Source of the DNA: an uncultured Clostridium sp.
Lineage (GTDB): Bacteria > Bacillota > Clostridia > UBA1212 > UBA1255
NCBI GenBank assembly: GCA_900555605.1
Contig: USLW01000126.1
Coordinates: 1-6,321 of the forward strand
Length of the DNA stretch: 6,321 nt
Direction of reading: 5' to 3'
Both the position numbers and the translations under genes were made by a program. This document shows, piece after piece, positions 1 through 6,305 of the stretch. The notes beneath the pieces were generated by a model. The model did no database searches. It was given only the letters and a program-made list of their open reading frames with translations, and was not told where the DNA came from. Within the stretch, counting starts at the first letter, position 1. Every line of letters starts with the position of its first letter.

Positions 1-107
1 GGCGGTGCTCCGTTTTTCCGCACGCCTGTCAACAGTTCACGTTCCCAACGGTAATAGGTGGCTGTCGTAACACCCCGCTGCCGGCACCATAGTGTATTAA
101 CAGGTAC
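1..107 (-). mobile_element. IS66-family OrfA-like fragment, partial at the window edge
   Basis: Read on the minus strand, the frame starting at the codon just after the GIY-YIG stop is open to the window edge. It gives VPVNTLWCRQRGVTTATYY, then RWERELLTGVRKNGAP. The pattern W-C-x-x-x-G-(V/I)-x-x-x-T-Y-Y-x-W-x-R-(E/K) is what I know from the N-terminal helix-turn-helix of the small accessory ORF (OrfA/TnpA-type) of IS66 elements. No start codon or ribosome binding site sits in front of it, and the roughly 25 residues that normally precede the WC motif are missing. It looks 5'-truncated, with the junction near position 100-107. Whether the rest of the element continues beyond the window cannot be seen. 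No terminal inverted repeat is recognisable. The assignment rests on motif memory, not on an alignment. Confidence 0.5.
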
Positions 108-764
108 TTATCTTTCCTGTCGGTGGCGCACGTCATTCAGCCATTCGCCCCTGTACTTGAAATAGCGCGGACCGGCGACAGAGTATTTGCTGCCAGTGAG
201 CAGCTGAGCCAAAGCCGAGAGTGAGTAGATCTGCCCTTGATAGCTCACCGTTTTGTCATCCACTATCGTGCATTTGATTTCTGGGTTATTGCAGTACTCG
301 ATCTCCTCACCGGGTTGAATGTTACACATGGAGAAGCGGAAAGGAGACTGACGCTCTTTGTGCTCGTCGTCGATCTCCTGCGCGGTTTCCTCCGCCTGCT
401 TCTGGGCTTCATCCATAGCAATTCGTTTCAGCTTGTCCGCGCAGCCATGGATCTCCGCAATGGCCTCCAGGATGGAATAGGCGTCTTCCGGCGACATGGC
501 ATAGAACTCACGGATACGCTGCTTTCCATTGAAGTTCTCGATGGAACGTAGGTTGGGGTTCAGCTTGTCAATGATGCTGTGAATCTTCAGATCAGAAAGC
601 CGCGAATTGACCTCATAGGTTGCGTAGACCCGGAAGGCAAAGGGAATACACTCGCTCCGGTTGAGTTGCAGTAACCGCTTGTCGATATCGTCTGCATATC
701 CAATTTTAACATATTCGGGAAAAGACGGATTGGTCAGTATGTAAATAACTCCTGTTTTATCCAT
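108..764 (-). CDS. GIY-YIG nuclease-like protein with C-terminal RAMA/DUF4357-like domain
   Basis: This 218-residue protein is probably cytoplasmic. Residues 5-10 (GVIYIL) and 19-23 (VKIGY) form the two strands of a GIY-YIG fold of the T5orf172/MUG113-like type. Arg30 in DKRLLQLN fits the catalytic arginine, and Glu86 in REFYAM fits the metal-binding glutamate. Residues about 105-140 are charged and probably helical, a linker rich in K, E and Q. Residues 141-213 (from PFRFSM through VVDDKTV-like IVDDKTV, SLSALAQ and GPRYFKYRGE) resemble the RAMA/DUF4357 domains often joined to GIY-YIG proteins. In related proteins these domains are linked to restriction and adenine methylase systems. The ATG at 762-764 is preceded by GGAGGA (771-776) with a 6-nt spacer. 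The gene starts 47 bp after the methyltransferase stop, so it is probably in the same operon. It ends in TAA at a position typical for the family, so it looks complete. Nuclease activity and target are inferred, not shown. Confidence 0.85.
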   Translation of the reverse strand: MDKTGVIYILTNPSFPEYVKIGYADDIDKRLLQLNRSECIPFAFRVYATYEVNSRLSDLKIHSIIDKLNPNLRSIENFNGKQRIREFYAMSPEDAYSILEAIAEIHGCADKLKRIAMDEAQKQAEETAQEIDDEHKERQSPFRFSMCNIQPGEEIEYCNNPEIKCTIVDDKTVSYQGQIYSLSALAQLLTGSKYSVAGPRYFKYRGEWLNDVRHRQER

Positions 765-811
765 GTAATCTCCTCCGGTTCTTTCGCTTAAAATATAGCA
801 CCGTCAAACAG

Positions 812-3800
812 TCACTCCGCTAATGCTTTTCTAATAATCTCACTTCTTCGAGAAGCTATTTTTTCTAAAGACCCTTCCAATTCTTTTATAGCCATTTCAT
901 AGTCTGCTACTTTCGACATAGCGTTGTTTTGTATTGAAATATCAGGAACGGTAAATGCAATTCCATGCACTCTGTCGATGGAAGCACGATACGACCGGGA
1001 GAATCCCATTTTTCTACCTTCGACCTCAAGAATATGAGCAAGATAACGTGGATTTACTTCAGAGTTCTTGCAGCGGAGGACGCCGCAGTGATCTGTGGGA
1101 TAGAACGGCATATCTGAAGGCAAATAGCTGGTCATCCAGTCTCCGTCAATTCCCCACAGCACAGAGGGCGCGGAGAAATCCGTAATCAGCAATTTATCAA
1201 TAAATCCAAACGGCGCAGTGACATTGGCGCTGTAAACGGGAATTGTACCATTCGATGCAAGTTCTTTGTCCAAAACTCGCTTGCCAATAGCAACGCTGAA
1301 TTTTTCTGTATCAGACAGGCTCAGTCTGTTCCCCTCCGTGGTCGACATAACAGCATCCAACTCTGCAAACAAATCGGCTGTCTTCTGCCTGTAGGTCTCA
1401 ATGCTCATACGGGTGGCATTGTATTCCTCGTCGATTTTTGCACATTCGTCAATAACCTGTTGCTGGACTGGAATGGGCGGAACCGGAATCAGCATCTCTT
1501 CATAAAACGCTGCAGGTACACGACGATGTCCACTTGCTCCAGTCATTGCATCCTCAGCAGCTTTACGCACCGTAGTTTGGTTGAGGAGAAGAAAGAGAAA
1601 CTTAGTGAGAATTTCGCTTGCATGGCATCTAAAAGTATGGAACTCGCTACTACCAAATCCGATACCGTTCGTCAATCCCTCCGCAATTGCGCATTTTCCA
1701 TTTTCCATGCATGGGGTTATTTTCGCAATAATGAAATCTCCCTCAGCAAAGTATGTATATCCTCCATTGCATACTTCGCCGTAGGGACGATCAACTTTTC
1801 TTTCAATAAATCCTTCGCTGCTTACAGAGGCCATATCGATAAACGAAACAAGCAAATCGTCCGGAGTATCGTGAATCTCGGTTTTTGAGGTATTCAGATC
1901 ACAAACTGAAGCAAGTTTTACCAATGGATACTTGCTTGATATATGGAAAGCTTTCTTAACGCTTGTTCTTAGAGCCTTGTTGAAATTAACTCTCGAATAA
2001 TCAAGCATATTCTTTGTATTGACAACGGACGCATAGGTGGCCTGTTCTTCGTTGAAAGAAGGTGCCATTCCATCAAAAGACTTCTTGATGGAATGAGCAA
2101 GAGTCCCTTGTGCTACTCGATCTGCATCGTCATACATCTTTCCGCCTGGCGTGATGATCTGAATGCCCTCGTTACCCTTGCGGTTTGACCAGTCATATCC
2201 GAGGAATTCTTTCTGTGCCTTGTTGTCTGCCGGAGCCGTAATGATCACAGTTGTCTGCTGATACACCAGCGAGAAATAAAACAGCTTTTCCCGCTCAATG
2301 GAGTAAGCGTACGAATACAATTTTTCCAGATACACGGCTGCCTGCTCATCAGCACTTTTCTGCTGATATGCTTTTGTTTTCAGCAGGTTCTTCGCATCTG
2401 CGGAATCGGCAAACGCCGTCACATACATTTTGAAGTATTCTGATCCTTCCAGGTCTGCAACGGAAAGGGATTTATTCAAAAAGGCTCTGTACTCATTCTC
2501 GTCGATATCAATCTGTGCAAGATATGCCTCGAAAATGTCCCTATCTTTCCATCCGGCAAGCTCCGCGCCGCTGAAAATCGCATCCACAGAATCCGCTGAC
2601 AAGTCAATCTGTTTCGGCGGTTCATTGAATTTTTCCAGAAACATCGCAACGGTATTGGTCCCGGTCGCGCCAAAGGTTTTGGAACCGAAAGCGGCAATTC
2701 CTCGGATATAGAAATTCTGCAAAAGCCGCTCCCTGGCTCCGGTATAGCTTGCACTGTCATTTGAGAGAATGGAACTCGGCAGGATCACCGCTGCGACTCC
2801 CTGCGGCTTTAGCAGCTGTGCAATTCGCTCCACAAACAGCGTTTCGATCTCTCCGCCATTCATGCCAATCCGGTCAAGAAGGGTAAAGCTGTTGTTCTTA
2901 AGTTGTAAATGCTGCTTGAAATCTTTTACCGCATATGGCGGATTAGCCACCAGAATATCAAAAGTGCCGTTCTCAATCCCCTTGTCAGGCGCATTTTCCA
3001 ACCCGTCGCCGAAGATAATGTTGCCCTCTCCCGCGCCGTTCATAAACAGCGATATTTTTGCAACGTGGGCAAGACGATAGTCTTTTTCGATTCCGTAAAT
3101 GTGATCTCTGACCCATGCATTATTTCCATCTGACTGTACAAAATAATTGATCACTTCGATAGCTTCCGTCAAAAAATGTCCGGCCCCGCAGGCGTAGTCA
3201 ATGACCTTTGGATAAACGTTTCCCCTATCAGACTTTACCATCCGATCAACAGGCAGACTATCCCAAATGAACCGAGTGATTGGTATCGGCGTAAAGAATT
3301 GTCCTTCATTTTGCTTGAACCCCTTGTTCAGCAGCTGTTCAAAGAGATCGCCCAGGAATTGATGCTTGGACGGATAGACAATTCTGTATTTTTCAAACAA
3401 CTGCACCATCTCAACAAGAATCTTTCCGTTTTGATAGAACAGTTCTTCATTGTGGACATCTTTGAACGCAAAATCATTGTTCGAATAGAATTTCAAAATA
3501 CGGATCGTATTCTGAAGATCCTCAATCGCTCTTTTGCGTTTGGAACCGGTATATGTTGAGAATAGCCATTCTGGATAATCAGCAGAAACATAGAGTATTT
3601 CCTCACGCATGAATTTCTCCATACCGTCTCTGTGGAGTCGTTGGAGTCGATCTTGCAGAGTCTCGTATGTATCCGTTCCTTGCTTATACTGAAATTCTAC
3701 TTCGTCGTCTTCATCCTTTATGCTTTCATCGACAAGCTTACAAATGAACAACGCGACAAGCCTGTTGAAAGCATTTTCCTTGTCACTTACATTATTGTGC

Positions 3801-4153
3801 CGCAGGATTTCTTCAAATTTATTGACAATTTTGTCATCTGGCGTGAAATCGCGAAGGTCCTTTTTCCGAAGCGGTTTTACCCCAATTTGATAGGCAACGG
3901 AATCCTTGGAGAAGATCAGATCATCATGGATCTGCCTTCCATAGGTCTCTTTCCAGGCTTCATACTTGGCTGATGCGGTGTTCGCATCCCGATAAAGCTT
4001 GATGGACTTATCCTTTTTTGAAAGCAGGACGATATTTGCGTCGTCGGAACAGTCAATCGTAGATGCTTTATGTACAATACAGCCGCCCTTCAAATCAGAG
4101 GCATACAAAACAAGCCATTTGCAAGACTGCTCCTGCTGCCAATAGGAGAACAA
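812..4153 (-). CDS. N6-adenine DNA methyltransferase-specificity protein (M-S part of an interrupted R-M-S fusion)
   Basis: The 1113 codons downstream of an in-frame TAG encode an adenine methyltransferase joined to a Type I-like specificity module. In numbering from TTG 4153, residues 1-260 are helical linker. QFFTP (285-289) begins the methyltransferase, as in HsdM proteins. DYACGAG (319-325) is SAM-binding motif I. NPPY (404-407) is motif IV, diagnostic of gamma-class N6-adenine methylation. Residues about 510-740 are a helical spacer. Target recognition domain 1 spans about 742-895, with YTYFAEGDFIIAKITPC and ENGK, and ends in IPVPPIPVQQQ. A coiled-coil follows at 896-935, then domain 2 (about 950-1075) and a final coil (1080-1110). 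Two TRDs separated by helices suggest a bipartite target. The start is uncertain. TTG 4153 has GGAG at 4159-4162 with a 5-nt spacer, but the same frame is open upstream to the TAG, so this is probably the body of a longer gene. The stop is TGA at 812-814. The family is clear; the exact sequence recognised cannot be read from the sequence. Confidence 0.88.
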   Translation of the reverse strand: MFSYWQQEQSCKWLVLYASDLKGGCIVHKASTIDCSDDANIVLLSKKDKSIKLYRDANTASAKYEAWKETYGRQIHDDLIFSKDSVAYQIGVKPLRKKDLRDFTPDDKIVNKFEEILRHNNVSDKENAFNRLVALFICKLVDESIKDEDDEVEFQYKQGTDTYETLQDRLQRLHRDGMEKFMREEILYVSADYPEWLFSTYTGSKRKRAIEDLQNTIRILKFYSNNDFAFKDVHNEELFYQNGKILVEMVQLFEKYRIVYPSKHQFLGDLFEQLLNKGFKQNEGQFFTPIPITRFIWDSLPVDRMVKSDRGNVYPKVIDYACGAGHFLTEAIEVINYFVQSDGNNAWVRDHIYGIEKDYRLAHVAKISLFMNGAGEGNIIFGDGLENAPDKGIENGTFDILVANPPYAVKDFKQHLQLKNNSFTLLDRIGMNGGEIETLFVERIAQLLKPQGVAAVILPSSILSNDSASYTGARERLLQNFYIRGIAAFGSKTFGATGTNTVAMFLEKFNEPPKQIDLSADSVDAIFSGAELAGWKDRDIFEAYLAQIDIDENEYRAFLNKSLSVADLEGSEYFKMYVTAFADSADAKNLLKTKAYQQKSADEQAAVYLEKLYSYAYSIEREKLFYFSLVYQQTTVIITAPADNKAQKEFLGYDWSNRKGNEGIQIITPGGKMYDDADRVAQGTLAHSIKKSFDGMAPSFNEEQATYASVVNTKNMLDYSRVNFNKALRTSVKKAFHISSKYPLVKLASVCDLNTSKTEIHDTPDDLLVSFIDMASVSSEGFIERKVDRPYGEVCNGGYTYFAEGDFIIAKITPCMENGKCAIAEGLTNGIGFGSSEFHTFRCHASEILTKFLFLLLNQTTVRKAAEDAMTGASGHRRVPAAFYEEMLIPVPPIPVQQQVIDECAKIDEEYNATRMSIETYRQKTADLFAELDAVMSTTEGNRLSLSDTEKFSVAIGKRVLDKELASNGTIPVYSANVTAPFGFIDKLLITDFSAPSVLWGIDGDWMTSYLPSDMPFYPTDHCGVLRCKNSEVNPRYLAHILEVEGRKMGFSRSYRASIDRVHGIAFTVPDISIQNNAMSKVADYEMAIKELEGSLEKIASRRSEIIRKALAE

Positions 4154-4162
4154 CTGCGCTCC
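4154..4162 (-). promoter_or_regulatory. Candidate ribosome binding site for restart at TTG 4153
   Basis: The minus strand carries GGAG (4159-4162) followed by CGCAG and then TTG (4151-4153). The 5-nt spacing would suit translation reinitiation by ribosomes that stopped at the TAG 51 nt upstream. The match may be chance, because the bases also encode D-G-A-Q of the fusion protein. Confidence 0.35.
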
Positions 4163-4204
4163 GTCGTTTTTGGTATTATTAAGTGCTTTGTCGTACGCTT
4201 TGCC

Positions 4205-4207
4205 CTA
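4205..4207 (-). other. In-frame TAG (amber) codon splitting the R-M-S gene
   Basis: The plus strand reads cta at these positions, TAG on the minus strand. The preceding codons give IIECKT and the following codons give GKAYDK in the same frame. One base change would turn TAG into a codon for Q, K, E, L, S, W or Y. No tRNA gene or recoding machinery is visible in the window. Confidence 0.9.
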
Positions 4208-4564
4208 GGTTTTGCACTCGATAATGAAAAGCATATTTCCGCTTGTGTCGGTCACGCAAATATCGGCGCGTCCACCCTTAGGGACGTGCCCGAGATGCCA
4301 TTCTTTTTCCAGCTCTATATGCTCAGGACGATACTCTTTTAACAGGAGCCGACATACGCATTCAAATACAACGAAGTTCTCTTTCTTATCAAAACCATTG
4401 TTGCGCTCTCTGCCCTTTATTTCATTTGGATAAATCAGCTTTTTTGCGCGGAAATCTACTTTCAGGCTGCACCCAATTTCAGGAAATACCTTCTCATGTA
4501 TATCGCCATGCGCAACAAATCCCAGAGTTTCTAAGGCGTCTTTCAAATTTGAAACATCTATCAT
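4205..4564 (-). CDS. HSDR_N-like PD-(D/E)XK nuclease domain, N-terminal part cut short by TAG
   Basis: This is the N-terminal restriction domain of the R-M-S fusion. In numbering from a possible TTG at 4597, the catalytic signature is Asp112 in GGRADI followed by Glu127 and Lys129 in FIIECKT, the D-x14-E-x-K pattern of PD-(D/E)XK nucleases in HsdR N-termini. Glu81 or Glu97 may supply the additional acidic residue. The better start is ATG 4562-4564, which has AAGGAG (4574-4579) 9 nt upstream. An ATG at 4568-4570 is only 3 nt from that site, and TTG 4597 has no clear site. From ATG 4564 the product has 119 residues. Translation stops at TAG 4205-4207, one residue after the ECK motif and before the QxxxY helix that usually completes this nuclease core. 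A free fragment would probably be unstable or inactive. It starts 69 bp after the ATPase gene. It could alternatively be a real short gene, but the intact downstream frame argues against that. Confidence 0.75.
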   Translation of the reverse strand: MIDVSNLKDALETLGFVAHGDIHEKVFPEIGCSLKVDFRAKKLIYPNEIKGRERNNGFDKKENFVVFECVCRLLLKEYRPEHIELEKEWHLGHVPKGGRADICVTDTSGNMLFIIECKT

Positions 4565-4633
4565 AATCATCTGCTCCTTGCTCGTTCTATAATCCAAGGT
4601 ACCGAAACGCTATCGGCATTATTATAGGCTCCC

Positions 4634-5911
4634 CTAATTCTTCAGCGCTGTGATGGGCACCACATACACGCCGTCCTCGCGCTGGTAGGCATAGGGGGAG
4701 GTGCCGGTCAGAACCATCAGGAAGGAGGGCTCTTTCATTTTTGTTGTATCGATCTTATCAGCGACCGTCTTCAGCGTATGCGCACCTTCCTCAATGAGCC
4801 TGTCTCCACCGAGCTTGACCTCTACAAGGCCGTAGCTTCCGTTGCGCAGGTGGATAACAGCGTCGCACTCCAAGCCCTCTTTGGTGCGGAAATGATACAC
4901 GCTGCCGTCCAGTGCTTCCGCGTAGACGCGCAGATCGCGGATGCAGAGCGTTTCAAAGAATAGGCCGCAGGTTTCAAGGTCGTTCAGCAGATCACCTGGG
5001 CCAATGCCCAGCGCTGCAGTGGCGATAGAAGGATCAACAAAATAGCGCGTGTCAGATGTGCGGATCGCTGTCTTGGAGCGAAGATTCGGACTCCAAGCAG
5101 GGCAATCCTCTATCACAAAGATCTTTTTCAGCGCATTCGTATAGGAAACAACGGTATCCTTACTCAGCTCCATATCGTCGCTGACGTTGATATCCTCGCA
5201 GATCGTGGTGTTCGGTGCCTGTGTTCCCTGGTGACGCGCAAGAGAACGCATTAAGAGCCGTGCACGGGTCTCATTGCGGGAAACGCCGTCCACTCGGCTG
5301 ATATCGGATTTCACAACTGCATCCAGGTAGTCAAAGGCTTGTACCAGTGCATCGTCGCCCTTCAGGAAAGTCGCTTGCGGCCAGCCACCGCGACAGATAA
5401 GAAATGCGATATCCTCCAGTGTAGACTTGTTTTCCACAAAGATTGGTTTATCATCGGAGGAAAACAACGCACCGAGACTGACTGCGCCGGAGGACTCACC
5501 GGACTCATACAGGCTCATGGGCCGCATCTTGATCCACGCAAAGCGACCGGTGCCCGTATGATGCACCTGCTCCCTCTCCGCAGGCACAGCAGAACCGGTC
5601 AACAGAAAGTGCCCGAAGCCATCTCGGTGATCCACTTCAAAGCGCACAGCATCCCACAGCTTGGGTGCCATCTGCCATTCGTCGATCAGGCGCGGCGTCT
5701 CACCCTGAAGGAGGGAACGAGGACTGATATCCGCCAACTGGAGGTTTTGCTTTACCCGATCCGGGTCGCTCATATACAAAATGCTGGTGGCACGCTGTTC
5801 GCAGGTGGTTGTTTTGCCGCACCATTTCGCTCCTTCCACAAGGATCGCTCCTTTGTTTCTCAGGCGATTCACAATAGTCACGTCAATCACTCTCGACTTA
5901 TAACTTGCCAT
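4634..5911 (-). CDS. AAA_14 / DUF4143 family ATP-binding protein
   Basis: This is a P-loop ATPase of 425 residues from the preferred start. In numbering from an alternative ATG at 5926, Walker A is GAKWCGKTT (32-40), Walker B is LIDEWQ (80-85) with Asp82 and Glu83, and a sensor-1-like FLLTGSA lies at 107-113. The family-typical GTGRFAWIKMRPMSLYES (125-142) follows. The C-terminal DUF4143 part contains GLECDAVIHL and GLVEVKLGG (351-374), a D-x13-E-V-K arrangement resembling a PD-(D/E)XK nuclease fold. The length fits the family (about 400-450). ATG 5911 is preferred because GGAGGG (5919-5924) lies 7 nt upstream, and that site overlaps the alternative ATG at 5926. The gene ends in TAG after VYVVPITALKN, a typical family C-terminus, with TAA (4622-4624) four codons further on in frame. 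It is the first gene after a strong promoter and lies 69 bp before the restriction-modification gene. The biological role of this family is not established. Co-transcription suggests, but does not show, a role in the defence cluster. Confidence 0.88.
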   Translation of the reverse strand: MASYKSRVIDVTIVNRLRNKGAILVEGAKWCGKTTTCEQRATSILYMSDPDRVKQNLQLADISPRSLLQGETPRLIDEWQMAPKLWDAVRFEVDHRDGFGHFLLTGSAVPAEREQVHHTGTGRFAWIKMRPMSLYESGESSGAVSLGALFSSDDKPIFVENKSTLEDIAFLICRGGWPQATFLKGDDALVQAFDYLDAVVKSDISRVDGVSRNETRARLLMRSLARHQGTQAPNTTICEDINVSDDMELSKDTVVSYTNALKKIFVIEDCPAWSPNLRSKTAIRTSDTRYFVDPSIATAALGIGPGDLLNDLETCGLFFETLCIRDLRVYAEALDGSVYHFRTKEGLECDAVIHLRNGSYGLVEVKLGGDRLIEEGAHTLKTVADKIDTTKMKEPSFLMVLTGTSPYAYQREDGVYVVPITALKN

Positions 5912-5918
5912 ATAGAGT

Positions 5919-5924
5919 CCCTCC
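5919..5924 (-). promoter_or_regulatory. Ribosome binding site deciding the ATPase start
   Basis: GGAGGG on the minus strand lies 7 nt before ATG 5909-5911. The upstream ATG (5924-5926) overlaps this site and has no site of its own, so the shorter protein beginning MASYKS is preferred. Confidence 0.75.
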
Positions 5925-5938
5925 ATGCTATAGAATGA

Positions 5939-5956
5939 CTATATTATAGATTATAG
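5939..5956. repeat. Tandem ATTATAG repeat and overlapping CTATATTATAG dyad
   Basis: ATTATAG occurs twice in direct tandem (5943-5949 and 5950-5956), so the minus strand carries two TATAAT boxes 7 nt apart. The perfect 11-bp dyad CTATA-T-TATAG (5939-5949) overlaps the second box and the expected transcription start. It could be an operator or a spare -10 element. The sequence is AT-rich, so chance is possible. Confidence 0.4.
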
Positions 5957-5978
5957 CGAATCAGCGTGTCCAATTCAA
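5950..5978 (-). promoter_or_regulatory. Sigma-A/sigma-70-type promoter of the operon
   Basis: On the minus strand TTGAAT (5973-5978, 4 of 6 to the -35 consensus) is followed by a 17-nt spacer and a perfect TATAAT (5950-5955). Transcription would begin near 5943, giving a leader of about 30 nt before ATG 5911. It is the best promoter in the window and lies directly before the first gene of the cluster. Confidence 0.75.
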
Positions 5979-6175
5979 GGAAATCCTTTGATTTGGCAAA
6001 AATATTTTCTGCGATACGGCGATATGGCAACCATCGCATCGATGCTGATTTGTTCCTCACATCGACGCCATCAAATCTGAAAATCAGTTTTCGCAGCTTT
6101 GACGTTCCCTTCCGCTCGCACTATTCTTTTGGTGATGAAAGAAACCAATAAGGTAAGCACAAGAGAAGGCACGAT
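5979..6175. other. Gene-poor stretch upstream of the operon promoter
   Basis: I see no supported gene here. Open frames exist on both strands (plus 5966-6151, minus 6071-6274), but neither product resembles a family I know. A small cluster of related motifs is present: GCGAT at 6011-6015 and 6019-6023, ATCGC at 6033-6037, and the 10-bp palindrome GCATCGATGC at 6036-6045. GCGAT 6019 and ATCGC 6033 can pair as a short bulged hairpin. No function is assigned. Confidence 0.4.
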
Positions 6176-6286
6176 ATGTACAATAGATTTGCAGAAAGGC
6201 GCAGACGACTCCTGAACGAATGCAGGGGCGGCATCTACACGTGGATGCTGCTGGCAGGGACTCAGGAGCCGCACTTTTATAAATAA
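6176..6286 (+). CDS. Short ORF, possible truncated TnpV-like transposon protein
   Basis: This 36-codon ORF starts at ATG 6176, with GAAGG (6165-6169) 6 nt upstream, and ends in TAA. Its centre, RRRRLLNECRGGIYTWMLLA then G, loosely matches the TnpV pattern R-R-x-x-R-x(3)-E-x-R-x-G-(L/I)-Y-x(3)-L-x(2)-G known from Firmicute transposons. TnpV proteins are usually over 100 residues with conserved sequence on both sides of this block. Here the N-terminal part is absent and the frame closes soon after, so it would be a remnant. It is the only plus-strand candidate and points away from the operon. It may also be a chance ORF. Confidence 0.3.
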   Translation: MYNRFAERRRRLLNECRGGIYTWMLLAGTQEPHFYK

Positions 6287-6290
6287 GGGC

Positions 6291-6305
6291 TTGGGATTAT
6301 CCCAA
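6291..6305. repeat. Perfect 15-bp dyad TTGGGAT-T-ATCCCAA
   Basis: Seven-base arms are perfectly complementary around one central T. The centre is too tight for a good RNA hairpin without opening the inner pairs, and no T-tract follows on the plus strand. A protein-binding operator or a transposon-related site is more likely than a terminator. Its gene context lies beyond the window edge. Confidence 0.45.

Larger units (their letters stand above)
812..4564 (-). pseudogene. Single-chain R-M-S restriction-modification gene interrupted by one in-frame amber codon
   Basis: This entry joins the two pieces above. From ATG 4564 to TGA 812 there is one frame of about 1250 codons whose only interruption is TAG at 4205-4207. 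Between the TAG and TTG 4153 the frame reads GKAYDKALNNTKNDGAQ, then continues LFSYWQQE. This is the expected continuation of an HSDR_N domain, with QLFSY fitting its QxxxY motif. The restored domain order is PD-(D/E)XK nuclease, N6-adenine methyltransferase, TRD1-coil-TRD2, as in Type IIG or Type I-like single-chain enzymes of usual length about 1200-1300 residues. It is called a pseudogene because of the stop. A sequencing error, readthrough or functional splitting would change that call. Confidence 0.65.

Noticed and set aside
2476..2760. Minus-strand frame of 94 codons inside the methyltransferase gene
   Set aside because: It is an out-of-frame shadow of the region between the methyltransferase core and the spacer. 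The main frame is unbroken there.
3176..3559. Open frame of 127 codons on the plus strand, and others at 3632-3973, 2769-3080 and 1460-1888
   Set aside because: All are antisense to conserved methyltransferase or TRD coding sequence and have no credible start sites or motifs.
4205..4207. Pyrrolysine insertion at the TAG
   Set aside because: No pyl genes or recognisable insertion element are visible. The neighbouring ATPase uses TAG as a normal stop, and DNA-modifying enzymes are not known pyrrolysine proteins.
4598..4633. Possible terminator or internal promoter between the ATPase and restriction-modification genes
   Set aside because: CCGA/TCGG can form only a 4-bp stem with no T-run. A TATAAT (4621-4626) is present, but the hexamer 17 nt upstream (AGCGCT) does not resemble a -35 box.
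5339..5938. Open frame of 199 codons on the plus strand
   Set aside because: It lies wholly antisense to the well-supported ATPase gene. Its product (rich in H, R and Q) shows no family pattern.
6071..6274. Minus-strand ORF of 67 codons with a hydrophobic stretch upstream of the operon
   Set aside because: The hydrophobic run (IVHIVPSLVLTLLVSF) could suggest a membrane peptide, but I see no conserved family pattern and the upstream context is unsupported.
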